Shown one piece after another: positions 9,257-17,317 of a stretch of 64,000 nucleotides of DNA. The notes below the pieces were generated by a model, which searched no databases, was not told where the DNA came from, and saw only the letters and a program-made list of their open reading frames with translations. The stretch comes from CAYFFO01 sp964342485 (GTDB lineage: Bacteria; Chloroflexota; Dehalococcoidia; Lucifugimonadales; CAJWER01): positions 31,291-95,290 of the forward strand of contig CAYFFO010000004.1 of NCBI GenBank assembly GCA_964342485.1, read 5' to 3'. Both the position numbers and the translations under genes were made by a program. Each line of letters starts with the position of its first letter. The stretch's first letter is position 1.

Positions 9257-10324
9257 TTATTTTAATTTTTTATAGGAATAGTTAATCAAATCTTCTGTCT
9301 GGCTCCAATCGACACAAGCATCGGTAATTGACATACCATATTCCAGATTAGATGGATCATCTCCTAAATCCTGTTTTCCCGCTTTAAGGTGACTTTCCAC
9401 CATTACGCCAACTATATTCTTATTCCCCTCTATCCTCTGGCCAATTACATCTTTGAAAACCAAGGGTTGTCTAGTGTGGTCTTTATTTGAATTTGCATGA
9501 GAACAATCTACTATAAGCGAGGGATAAAGATTATTATCTTTAAGCATCTGAACAGCAATAGACACTGATTCCGCATTATAATTAGGCCCATCTTTGCCAC
9601 CACGCAAAACAAGATGTCCGGACATATTTCCATTTGTTTTAACAATAGATGCAAGTCCGTTGTCATCTATACCAAGAAAAACATGTTTTGATCTAGCAGC
9701 CAATATTGCATCCACTGCTATTTGAATACTGCCACCTGTTCCATTTTTAAATCCTATTGGCATACTAAGACCGCTAGCAATCAATCTATGAGGTTGGCTT
9801 TCAGTAGTTCTGGCACCAATAGCACCCCACGACACCAAATCCCCTAAATATTGTGGTGTGAACGGCTCAAGCCATTCTGTGGCGGTAGGAAGACCTAGTT
9901 CACATACTTCCATAAGAAATTTTCTGGCTTCCAATAACCCTCGAGAAACATCTTCTTTGCCATTAAGACTAGGATCATTTATAAAACCCTTCCAGCCCAA
10001 TGTAGTCCTGGGTTTTTCAAAATATACTCTCATAGCTATAAAGATCTTATCCTCTACCTTATTAGCTAATTCTCTCAACTTCAAAGCATATTCCAGCCCG
10101 GCTTTCGTATCGTGAATAGAACAAGGTCCAACAATCATTACCATGCGATCATCAACCCCACTTATAATCTCTTCCATGCTCTTTCTATGGGATGCAATCT
10201 GACTGTCTATCAAAGTTGACGGAGGATAGCGATCCCAATATTTTGCGGGAGAATCTAGAGGGGTAATGCTATTTATTCTAAGATTTCTTGTTTCGGCTTT
10301 CTGTGTCATCCGTTCTTTTCTCAC
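9257..10324 (-). CDS. aroF: 3-deoxy-7-phosphoheptulonate (DAHP) synthase, class I
   Basis: The enzyme joins phosphoenolpyruvate and erythrose-4-phosphate to start the shikimate route. The protein is the 355-residue AroFGH type: MVMIVGPCSIHD near residue 62 with the metal-binding Cys, MRVYFEKPRTTLGWKGF, ATEWLEPFTPQYLGDLVSWGAIGARTTESQ split across the barrel, GFKNGTGG, and the late VDCSHANSNKD motif. The frame opens at GTG 10324; an ATG at 10309 is equally plausible because the AAGGA upstream fits neither perfectly. The symbol aroF is for the family; which amino acid inhibits it cannot be read. It follows aroH and trpA on the same strand, making an aromatic amino-acid group. Confidence 0.93.
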   Translation of the reverse strand: MRKERMTQKAETRNLRINSITPLDSPAKYWDRYPPSTLIDSQIASHRKSMEEIISGVDDRMVMIVGPCSIHDTKAGLEYALKLRELANKVEDKIFIAMRVYFEKPRTTLGWKGFINDPSLNGKEDVSRGLLEARKFLMEVCELGLPTATEWLEPFTPQYLGDLVSWGAIGARTTESQPHRLIASGLSMPIGFKNGTGGSIQIAVDAILAARSKHVFLGIDDNGLASIVKTNGNMSGHLVLRGGKDGPNYNAESVSIAVQMLKDNNLYPSLIVDCSHANSNKDHTRQPLVFKDVIGQRIEGNKNIVGVMVESHLKAGKQDLGDDPSNLEYGMSITDACVDWSQTEDLINYSYKKLK

Positions 10325-10404
10325 TTCCTTTAATTAGCAACACCTTGATATTATAATCGCACTTGTGACCGAGAGACTCACATTAGCCATTAAAACCAAG
10401 ACAT

Positions 10405-10776
10405 TTAACTGTTCTCAACGCCTCTCTTTCGCAAAGTTACCGCTTCCTTCAAATATACAAACTTAATTTCTTTTTGGCTTTTTTCAGTATTAACCAACAT
10501 TAATATTCTTATACATTTTTGCTGAGCACCAGGCACGTCCATTTCAATAGAATTAATTAGTGCTACATACTCCCAACCCAATTGTCTAGCTGCTAAAGGT
10601 GGAAACTCCGCTTGCAGATCAGGTGTAGTGGTAAAAAATATGGCAGTTATATCTCCTATATCGACATCATTACTTTCAACCATAGATGTCAACAATTCTC
10701 TTGTAGCTTCAATTATACCATTGCTGGTGTTAGAATCTGCTGTCGTAGCACCTCTAATTCCTCTAACAAAATTCAT
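10405..10776 (-). CDS. aroH: Chorismate mutase, AroH type
   Basis: This small monofunctional enzyme converts chorismate to prephenate, toward Phe and Tyr. At 123 residues it is the Bacillus subtilis AroH type (trimeric barrel), not the helical AroQ type. Catalytic positions known from that family are present: Arg in RGIRGAT near the N-terminus, Glu in IEMDVP, and Arg in CIRILM. TTTPDLQAEFPP and the end-strand VYLKEAVTLR also match. A GAGG ribosome-binding site precedes ATG 10776. It lies 22 bases after trpA and 80 bases before the DAHP synthase gene. Confidence 0.93.
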   Translation of the reverse strand: MNFVRGIRGATTADSNTSNGIIEATRELLTSMVESNDVDIGDITAIFFTTTPDLQAEFPPLAARQLGWEYVALINSIEMDVPGAQQKCIRILMLVNTEKSQKEIKFVYLKEAVTLRKRGVENS

Positions 10777-10798
10777 TTGAACCTCTCAACATCCTGAA

Positions 10799-11593
10799 TC
10801 AAAGTAAAGTCGCTTTTTTCATATCAGAAACAAAATTACTAGCCGCCTCTACATTATTTTCATTTTTTTCCATAACATCTATGAGAGCGCTCCCAAATAC
10901 TGCTCCATCAGCAAATTGCGAAATTTCCCTGACATGTTGTGGCGTTGACACACCGAAGCCCACTAGAATTGGAAGATCAGTGTAACTACGAATTCTACTG
11001 ACCAATTGTGCCACTCCAGAATTCAAGTCTGACCGAGCACCAGTAACCCCAGTTACGCTAACGCAATATATAAAACCACATGCTTGAGAACATGCCTTTT
11101 TTATACGCTCATCAGTACTAGTAGGAGCTAAGAGAGGCACCAAATGCAATTCATTATCAAAACATATTTTAGCAAATATAGTCGATTCCTCTATTGGCAA
11201 ATCAGCGACAATAAACCCGTCAACACCTGCATCAACAGCTTGGTTAACAGCTTTACTAAGACCAAATTTCATCAATGTATTATAATATCCCATCAAAATT
11301 AACGGAACTTCACTGTTAGCTTGCCTTACTTTTCTTGCAACTTCTAAACAAGTTCCAAAATTCACTCCGCTTTGAAGCGAGCGCAAACTTGATCTCTGTA
11401 TAGTAGGTCCTTCAGCCAAAGGATCACTAAAAGGTATGCCTAGTTCAAGTAAATCGGCTCCGGCTTCAATAATTTCAGATGCAACTTCTATAGAAGTGCT
11501 GACCGTCGGAAATCCTACTGTGAGAAATGGAGCTAAAACAAATTGACCACTCTTTTTTGCTCTATTCAATTTAATATCAATTCTATTGGCCAC
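10799..11593 (-). CDS. trpA: Tryptophan synthase alpha subunit
   Basis: TrpA cleaves indole-3-glycerol phosphate and passes indole to TrpB. The 264-residue barrel carries LELGIPFSDPLAEGPTIQ, with the catalytic Glu at E50. The second catalytic acid of the family (Asp60 in Escherichia coli, in the motif LADGP) is a glutamate here, E61. Other hallmarks are GADLLELGIPF, ILMGYYN and the phosphate-binding VGFGVST and FGSALID segments. The likely start is GTG 11593 with AGGA nine bases upstream. No trpB lies in the window: the region upstream is noncoding and then a divergent gene, so trpA has been separated from its usual partner. Confidence 0.95.
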   Translation of the reverse strand: MANRIDIKLNRAKKSGQFVLAPFLTVGFPTVSTSIEVASEIIEAGADLLELGIPFSDPLAEGPTIQRSSLRSLQSGVNFGTCLEVARKVRQANSEVPLILMGYYNTLMKFGLSKAVNQAVDAGVDGFIVADLPIEESTIFAKICFDNELHLVPLLAPTSTDERIKKACSQACGFIYCVSVTGVTGARSDLNSGVAQLVSRIRSYTDLPILVGFGVSTPQHVREISQFADGAVFGSALIDVMEKNENNVEAASNFVSDMKKATLL

Positions 11594-11825
11594 TTTTTAA
11601 TTTTCCTATCATAAACAATAAGAAACTGTACTAATCTATATCCATTTTCTTAAATTCATTGAAAATTGCGCACCCAAAACAACTATTTCTTAGCCTCAAA
11701 ATATTCAAATAGTTGAAAACTATCCATCCGAAGTTTAACATCAGCACAATATACTCATCAATCTACTGAGTTGATTTTCTAAGTTTCAATTTGATTATCA
11801 CTTTTAATTTTAAGGGGTGTTTGAC

Positions 11826-12095
11826 ATGGACGATTCAAATGTTTCAATCAAAGGTGGTTTTGGAAGTAAACGTATATCATTGAAATGCGATCACCAAAAC
11901 GGACTACTTTACAGTATACCCAGTGAAGCAAATTGGGTATGTGACGAAGATAGTATTTACATACATTCACTGGCCGGCTTTTTTAAAGAAATAACCGAGA
12001 TTCAAAATGCGGATGTTACTAAATTGATGCAAAGATGGGGCCTTTATTACCGAACGAAAAAAAATGAATCTACCAAGGATCTTAGCAAAGATTAA
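11826..12095 (+). CDS. Small hypothetical protein
   Basis: An 89-residue acidic, soluble protein I do not recognise. I chose ATG 11826 because AAGGGG lies nine bases upstream; a GTG at 11817 overlaps that ribosome-binding site. It has no signal peptide, membrane segment or Cys-rich motif. It contains SIKGGFGSKRISLKCDHQNG and a C-terminal tail rich in Lys, Glu and Ser. It is transcribed divergently from trpA across a 232-base gap and stands alone. Confidence 0.55.
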   Translation: MDDSNVSIKGGFGSKRISLKCDHQNGLLYSIPSEANWVCDEDSIYIHSLAGFFKEITEIQNADVTKLMQRWGLYYRTKKNESTKDLSKD

Positions 12096-12156
12096 GAATT
12101 CTCGTCTTTACTATCTAATTATTCATCATCACGATCAAGAACAAATTCTTTTCTGG

Positions 12157-12939
12157 CTACACCGATTCAGTAATATCATCATCCCAGTCTTGTATATCAA
12201 TCTGAGTCTTGGCATTCTCTAATGTGTCAAGCTCTTCAAATTCCTTTATTTCATCAACATAAGTGGCATTTATTGAAGAAAATTTTTCTGCTCTAGATAA
12301 AAACGAGATTTGATTCGACTGAGACGGATCCTGATATTGCTCCCTAATCATTATAACCAATTTGTTTTCTTCGATACTGGTGATAAGAGCATCATATTGG
12401 TTACCACCATTCATTAGACCTATTAGCCTAGTGCCCAACCTACTTTCAACCTGGCCAAGATAAATTTTATCAGATCCATATACTAGTAAACTTCGTCCAC
12501 TTACCTTTAAATCAACAAGTTGTCCGGGCATATGAGTAAATCTTTCCTCTACATTTCCGATATTCACCAAGGACGTTAGTGCAGATTTACCGCTTTCTTC
12601 AATGAATGAACTATGAGCTTTAACTCCTGTAGTCACCGACATAGGAAGTTGGTCTTTAATTTGTTTCAAACGGTCATAATTTTTATTAGCGATTGAATTA
12701 TTAGGATAATCACTTAGAACATCTGCAAAAACACGTTTAGCTTTAGATGTCTGACCAAGCTCCATCAACGCTTTACCTAGGCGATTACGAGCATCTAAAT
12801 CATTTGGAAATGAAGCAATTATGAGTCTATTCAAAACCTCTGCTTCTTTCCATTTAGAATCCATGGCCAATCTAACGGCTTTCTTTTCGTTATCATTCTT
12901 TACTTTTTGTTGTTTTATAGAATCTTGAACCAGTGTCAC
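12157..12939 (-). CDS. TPR-repeat protein with an unrecognised C-terminal domain
   Basis: The first ~100 residues form tetratricopeptide-like helix pairs: AEVLNRLIIASFPNDLDARNRLGKALME followed by KRVFADVLSDYPNNSIANKNYD. The remaining ~150 residues are predicted mixed strand and include LVDLKVSGRSLLVYGSDKIYLGQ and a region of alternating hydrophobics, followed by a strongly acidic end. I do not recognise that domain. No signal peptide is visible, so the protein is probably cytoplasmic. GTG 12939 has GAGG seven bases upstream. TPR units usually bind partner proteins, but no partner is indicated by the neighbours. Confidence 0.7.
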   Translation of the reverse strand: MTLVQDSIKQQKVKNDNEKKAVRLAMDSKWKEAEVLNRLIIASFPNDLDARNRLGKALMELGQTSKAKRVFADVLSDYPNNSIANKNYDRLKQIKDQLPMSVTTGVKAHSSFIEESGKSALTSLVNIGNVEERFTHMPGQLVDLKVSGRSLLVYGSDKIYLGQVESRLGTRLIGLMNGGNQYDALITSIEENKLVIMIREQYQDPSQSNQISFLSRAEKFSSINATYVDEIKEFEELDTLENAKTQIDIQDWDDDITESV

Positions 12940-13039
12940 AAATTAACCTCACTAAACTATATTTGCGGGCTGATTCTAGTAAACATATCCTATTTAATGC
13001 AAGCAGTTTTCTCATCCAAAATTGACCAAATTTAGTCTA

Positions 13040-13055
13040 AGTTTTCAAGAAAACT
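13040..13055. repeat. Short inverted repeat
   Basis: AGTTTTC (13040-13046) and GAAAACT (13049-13055) are a perfect seven-base inverted repeat with a two-base centre. It lies in the 141-base gap between the glycosyltransferase and the TPR gene. It could be a weak terminator or an operator; no T-run follows it on the minus strand. Confidence 0.3.
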
Positions 13056-13080
13056 ATTTTGAACCTAAATTTGTACCTTT

Positions 13081-13815
13081 TCATAAAGAGTATTTCCTAA
13101 ACAAATTAAATCCAACTATTTTTATGATTTCCAAAAACATTAATGCAGAATCTCTAAACAATCTAACTTTGCTGAACGGCTGATGATACCAATCGATTGG
13201 TATTTCTACGATGTTAAATCCTTTTTTGTTAGCTAAATACAAGATTTCCACATCAAATCCAAACCCGTTCAATTTAGATAAAGAAAACAAACTTTCGGCT
13301 ACATCACCGGAGAAACATTTAAACCCACATTGAGTGTCATCGAATCCTCTGACCACCAATAAGCTAACTACGAGATTAAAACATCTTCCGGCAATATGCC
13401 TACCAGATGGTTCTCCAAATCTACGAGATCCTACAATCTGCCTGGATCCAATTACTACTTCTCTACCTGATTCCATTTCAATAATAAACCGATCCAGCTG
13501 CTCTATAGGCATAGAAAGATCGGCATCTGCCATAAATCGATACTTTCCTTTTGCTGACAATATACCAGTCCTCACTGCCCTTCCCTTCCCTCCATGTGAA
13601 ATAGTTAATATCCTTATTGACAGGTAATCTTGATCAATAAATTGTTTAGCGATATCAAATGTCTTATCAGTACTACCATCGTTTACAATCAGAACCTCGG
13701 ATGAAAAAGGTTGTTTTTTTAGATAACCTACTATGGAATATAACGTGCTTTCTATACGTGCTGCCTCGTTATAAGCAGGAACAATTACTGACAGAAAAGG
13801 TTCATCCAAATTCAT
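13081..13815 (-). CDS. Family 2 glycosyltransferase, dolichyl/polyprenyl-phosphate glucosyltransferase-like
   Basis: A 244-residue GT-A enzyme. Hallmarks are SVIVPAYNEAARI at the N-terminus, VNDGSTDKT (nucleotide contact), the metal-binding DADLS (DxD-like) near residue 96, and GSRRFGEPSGRHI, DTQCGFKCF and FGFDVEILYLA, the set found in ALG5/DPM1-like enzymes that transfer a sugar from a nucleotide donor to a polyprenyl phosphate. The C-terminal part has no membrane segments, so it should act on the inner face of the membrane. The lipid and sugar cannot be read. It lies 102 bases downstream of lysC on the same strand. Confidence 0.85.
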   Translation of the reverse strand: MNLDEPFLSVIVPAYNEAARIESTLYSIVGYLKKQPFSSEVLIVNDGSTDKTFDIAKQFIDQDYLSIRILTISHGGKGRAVRTGILSAKGKYRFMADADLSMPIEQLDRFIIEMESGREVVIGSRQIVGSRRFGEPSGRHIAGRCFNLVVSLLVVRGFDDTQCGFKCFSGDVAESLFSLSKLNGFGFDVEILYLANKKGFNIVEIPIDWYHQPFSKVRLFRDSALMFLEIIKIVGFNLFRKYSL

Positions 13816-13917
13816 TCTCCATTATGAAAATGTAGAATACTAATAAAAGCAATTGTTTAAATTCCAACCCGAAAACTAGGGAAACATGACTAACATCTCT
13901 ATTATTCGTAAACTATT

Positions 13918-15150
13918 TCAACTATTTTTACCTAATTCAAAACAATCATGTAAAACTCTGGCTGCATCTTTGAGTCTTGTTTCTTCGATAACACACGTTA
14001 TTCGTATTTCTGATGTAGTTATCAATTCTATGTTTATTCCAGCATCCGCTAAAGCCTGAAATGTCCTTGCAGCATAACCAGGCACATTTTGCATCCCTGT
14101 ACCAACTATACTAATCTTGGCTAGGTCAATCGAATTCGTTACCTCAAAAGCTCCTAATGTATTAGCTATTTCTTCAGTTACTGCAATTGCATTATCGATT
14201 TGTGATCTGTTTACAGTGAAAGTTAGATCACTTAATCCGTCAACACTAGTATTCTGTACAATTACATCCACACTAATATCAGCCTGTGACAATGTTGAAA
14301 AAACGGCTGCTTGAGCACCTGTACCTTCTTTCAGACCCCTCACCGTTATCTTTCCAACATCTTTATCGGTAGCAATGGCTCTAACCCGATTCCTTATTTG
14401 CCCAACATTATTGTCCACAACAGACTCCTTATGTATTAGTGTTCCAGGACCATCGTCGAAACTAGACGTGACAAGTATTGGGACATTATAAACAAGTGCC
14501 ATTTCTATAGCTTGCGGAGGAAATTTGGCACCATAACTGGCAAGCTCCAACATTTCTTCAAATCCTATTTTTTTTAATCGACGTGTCCCTTTAACCATTC
14601 TAGGGTCTGCGGTATGGATTCCAGAAACATCAGTATAAATTTCACATCGTTCAGCGGATATCCCAGCAGCGATTGCAACCGCTGTAGTGTCAGAACCTCC
14701 TCTTTCAAGTGTGGTAATCTCCGTGTTTTCATTAATCCCTTGAAATCCGGCAACAATAACAACCTTACCAAGTTGAAGTTCTGTAAGAATTCTACCAGCC
14801 TTTACGGTAGATATTTTGGCTCCACGATGACGAGAATCTGTCAAAATACCTGCTTGCCCTCCACTAAGACTAACAGCAGCACACCCTAAAGAATGGAGTG
14901 CCATCGCCATTAAAGTAGCACTTTGTAGTTCTCCCGTAGATAGTAATACGTCAAGTTCTCTTGCCTGTGGTTGAGAAGATATTATTTCAGCCATGGCAAT
15001 CAATTGATCAGTAGTATTACCCATTGCTGAAACTACTACAACTACTCCTATACCTTTATCTCGGGTATCTACAATACGTCTAGCCACCCGTTTTATAGCA
15101 TCTGGGTTCTCTAAAGAAGTTCCACCATATTTTTGCACAATTAAATTCAA
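13918..15150 (-). CDS. lysC: Aspartate kinase
   Basis: LysC phosphorylates aspartate, the first step toward Lys, Thr and Met. The 410-residue protein starts with VQKYGGTSLENPDAIKRVA and has VVVVVSAMGNTTDQL, the ERGGSDTTAVA catalytic segment and YTDVSGIHTADPR. Two ACT domains fill the last ~140 residues (ITVRGLKEGTGA..., then ISIVGTGMQNVPG...), so allosteric control by an end product is expected. The start is TTG 15150, two bases past the thrB stop, with no clear ribosome-binding site, so translation is probably coupled to thrB. Confidence 0.95.
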   Translation of the reverse strand: MNLIVQKYGGTSLENPDAIKRVARRIVDTRDKGIGVVVVVSAMGNTTDQLIAMAEIISSQPQARELDVLLSTGELQSATLMAMALHSLGCAAVSLSGGQAGILTDSRHRGAKISTVKAGRILTELQLGKVVIVAGFQGINENTEITTLERGGSDTTAVAIAAGISAERCEIYTDVSGIHTADPRMVKGTRRLKKIGFEEMLELASYGAKFPPQAIEMALVYNVPILVTSSFDDGPGTLIHKESVVDNNVGQIRNRVRAIATDKDVGKITVRGLKEGTGAQAAVFSTLSQADISVDVIVQNTSVDGLSDLTFTVNRSQIDNAIAVTEEIANTLGAFEVTNSIDLAKISIVGTGMQNVPGYAARTFQALADAGINIELITTSEIRITCVIEETRLKDAARVLHDCFELGKNS

Positions 15151-15152
15151 AA

Positions 15153-16061
15153 CTATTTGTTAATAACCTGTAAACTCGCGCCATATAAACTTGGTTGGGT
15201 AATTCTAATTTCACCATGAACACCCGCTTTGGAAGCTGACTCCCTCATTTCATAACAAACTGTCATACCGCGGTCTTCGGATATTGCAATTACAGACGGG
15301 CCAGAACCAGAAATAAAAACACAATCTGCGCCTGCACTCAATGCTCCTTTCATAACACTATTTATGCCTGGTAATAATGCAGCCCTATAATCTTGATGCA
15401 ATCTATCCTGAGTGGCGATGCCCAAATGATCTATATCTCCCTGAGCCATTGAATTAACAAATAAACTGGCCCTACCAATGTTGAATTTAGCATCATCTAG
15501 TGTCACAGCCTCTGGCAAGCTAGATCTAGCTTCACTGGTTAATACGAGTTTATCTGGTATAAAAATAATTAACGATATCTTTTTCGGTATTGGAACTTGA
15601 GAAGTTACCCATTCTTGATTACTAGAAACAACTATTTGTAACCCCCCTAATAAAGCTGGCCCAACATTATCAGCATGCCCCTCCATTTCTGCTGCTAATG
15701 TGAGGATTTCATCATGGCTTAGCCCTATTCCCGTAGCTTTATCCCCCGCTATTAACCCACTTACTATTGCTGCTGCGCTACTTCCTAAACCTCTGCCAAC
15801 AGGAATTTCGTTTTTAGCCTTTATGGAAACCGCCGGAACATCTCGTCCTATTATTTCAAATGGCTTAGCAAAACCTCGATAAAGTAAATTATTAAGATCC
15901 AGAACCAATTCGTTTTCACCTTCCCCGCTGATTGACAAATCTGAATGTCCTATCTCGAACGATGTTTCGTTCCAGATATCCAAAGCCAAACCGAGACAAT
16001 CAAATCCCGGCCCAAGATTAGCAGTTGTAGCTGGTGCCCTTACACTAATTATTTCCTTCAT
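15153..16061 (-). CDS. thrB: Homoserine kinase
   Basis: This GHMP-family kinase phosphorylates homoserine on the way to threonine. In its 302 residues are the N-terminal VRAPATTANLGPGFDCLGLAL (split across strand one), the phosphate-binding loop PVGRGLGSSAAA near residue 90, and the late FISGSGPSVIAI motif. It is immediately followed by lysC on the same strand, forming a Thr-pathway pair. Its ATG overlaps by one base the stop of an uncertain upstream frame (TAATG at 16063-16059). No clear ribosome-binding site is seen, so a coupled or weak start is possible. thrC and hom are not in the window. Confidence 0.94.
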   Translation of the reverse strand: MKEIISVRAPATTANLGPGFDCLGLALDIWNETSFEIGHSDLSISGEGENELVLDLNNLLYRGFAKPFEIIGRDVPAVSIKAKNEIPVGRGLGSSAAAIVSGLIAGDKATGIGLSHDEILTLAAEMEGHADNVGPALLGGLQIVVSSNQEWVTSQVPIPKKISLIIFIPDKLVLTSEARSSLPEAVTLDDAKFNIGRASLFVNSMAQGDIDHLGIATQDRLHQDYRAALLPGINSVMKGALSAGADCVFISGSGPSVIAISEDRGMTVCYEMRESASKAGVHGEIRITQPSLYGASLQVINK

Positions 16062-16530
16062 TACTTACCCAAAACATTCTTTAAGTGATAATTTAATATT
16101 AGTCCAATTAACATTTTAGTAATTAATAAGTCTTGAATTGACGCTAAAGGTTTCTTATAAAGACCTCTGCAGTCCAAATTTAAATCTATTTTACCAAATA
16201 GTGAAATTAAGATTTGATTTATGTTGACTTCATTGGTGTTTTTTATTTTTTGTATTCCCAATGATTTACTATCTTATGGATAAGACAGAAACATAAAACC
16301 GTTATAAATTGGTAACATACCTATCCATCTAAATCCAATTCAAAGAGTACAGTTGTTGTGACATATAAATGAAACTTGTATGCCCCCATTCTTTGTCGCT
16401 TGAATAAATCAACTTAACCTAGTTTTGATATCAACCCCGTGTTAATAGAAATTCGGTGCCGTTATATTAAACAAAAAAAGTTTATGATATAAATTGAGAT
16501 TTATTACCTGACCTTATCAGAAAGAATAAT
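16062..16530. other. Long noncoding gap between thrB and the DUF192 gene
   Basis: This 469-base gap between divergent genes must hold promoters in both directions. The part next to thrB contains a minus-strand frame of 66 codons (16061-16261, TTG start, no ribosome-binding site) rich in Asn, Lys, Ile and Leu, which I do not accept as a gene. GGTA-ACA-TACC (16311-16321) is a small inverted repeat. I find no RNA gene, no Thr- or Ile-rich leader peptide and no clear terminator. Confidence 0.4.
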
Positions 16531-17043
16531 ATGAGGATTTTGCCTTGGATATTCATCGCTCTTTTTATCTTAACTTGTGACACTGAATATAATGATTTTA
16601 AAAACAATAAAGAATCACTTACAAAAACATCCACAAATCAACCGCAGGTATTGATAAGGGAAACTATATTCAATGTGGAAATTGCTGACACTGTTGAAAG
16701 GAGAACTACCGGCCTTTCCGGCAGAAAAGAATTAGATACCAATAGCGGAATGTTATTTTTATATCAAACTGGTTTTCCTACCACATATTGGATGAAAGAC
16801 ATGTTGTTTCCATTAGACATAATATGGATATCTCAAAATTGTAGAATCTCTGATATCGCCCAATCTGTGCCATTCCCAAGAAGAAATGATATAGACTCAC
16901 TAATACCTAGAGTTCATCCCAAAAAGCCATCTTCTTATGTTCTTGAGATAAACTCTGGAAAAAGTAAAACACATGGATTCAAAGTAGGTGATAAAGTGGA
17001 ATTCACTAATTTGCTGAGCCCTTTTCACAATCTATGTGAATAA
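16531..17043 (+). CDS. DUF192 family protein, probably exported
   Basis: The protein has 170 residues. The N-terminus is a signal-like hydrophobic stretch (residues 3-16) followed by LTCD, an imperfect lipobox, so it may be a lipoprotein. From about residue 45 the DUF192 fold follows: VEIADTVERRTTGLSGR, GMLFLY, TYWMKDMLFPLDIIWI and VLEINSG, which are the family's conserved blocks. DUF192 proteins are small beta domains of unknown biochemical role, often secreted. The gene stands alone upstream of rpoB; the 274-base gap to rpoB carries rpoB control signals. Confidence 0.85.
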   Translation: MRILPWIFIALFILTCDTEYNDFKNNKESLTKTSTNQPQVLIRETIFNVEIADTVERRTTGLSGRKELDTNSGMLFLYQTGFPTTYWMKDMLFPLDIIWISQNCRISDIAQSVPFPRRNDIDSLIPRVHPKKPSSYVLEINSGKSKTHGFKVGDKVEFTNLLSPFHNLCE

Positions 17044-17140
17044 AAATCAATATCCCTTACCCCCCGCAAAACAAGCACTATTCAAAGCCCACACATGATT
17101 TAAGATAACCATTCAATGCGATATTAAAAATTAAAATCTA

Positions 17141-17169
17141 TTGACTTCTTTACTCAGTCTTGATAATCT
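17141..17169 (+). promoter_or_regulatory. Candidate promoter of rpoBC
   Basis: TTGACT (17141-17146) is a good -35 box. Weak -10 options follow: GATAAT (17162-17167, spacing 15) or TAATCT (17164-17169, spacing 17). It would give a leader of about 140 bases before rpoB. No ribosomal-protein genes (rplJ, rplL) lie upstream, so rpoBC here needs a promoter of its own. Confidence 0.35.
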
Positions 17170-17222
17170 GAACATCTCACTATGTGCCCAATCCTCTTTT
17201 TAACTATTTGCTTATTTAATTA

Positions 17223-17305
17223 CCTTGGCCGGTTTTTGTCTAATTAATACTGTTTTACATTCCATAGAGTCCAAATATTCTGGCCTGTAAAAATGGCCTA
17301 AGGAG
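17223..17305 (+). promoter_or_regulatory. rpoB leader with long-range pairing over the ribosome-binding site
   Basis: CCTTGGCC (17223-17230) can pair with GGCC-T-AAGG (17295-17303), eight pairs with one bulged T, covering the AAGGAG ribosome-binding site at 17300-17305. A competing local hairpin joins GGCC 17282-17285 with GGCC 17295-17298 and would free the AAGG. The pairings are seen in the sequence; a switch is inferred. Confidence 0.35.
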
Positions 17306-17317
17306 CATTGACAAACA

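Noticed and set aside
16061..16261. Minus-strand frame of 66 codons ending in TAATG with thrB
   Set aside because: The coupling layout is attractive, but it has a TTG start with no ribosome-binding site, noncoding-like composition and no motif. It is not Thr/Ile-rich enough for an attenuation leader peptide.
16062..16530. Lysine riboswitch before thrB-lysC
   Set aside because: An AGAGGTC stretch resembles its start, but the other conserved parts are not present.
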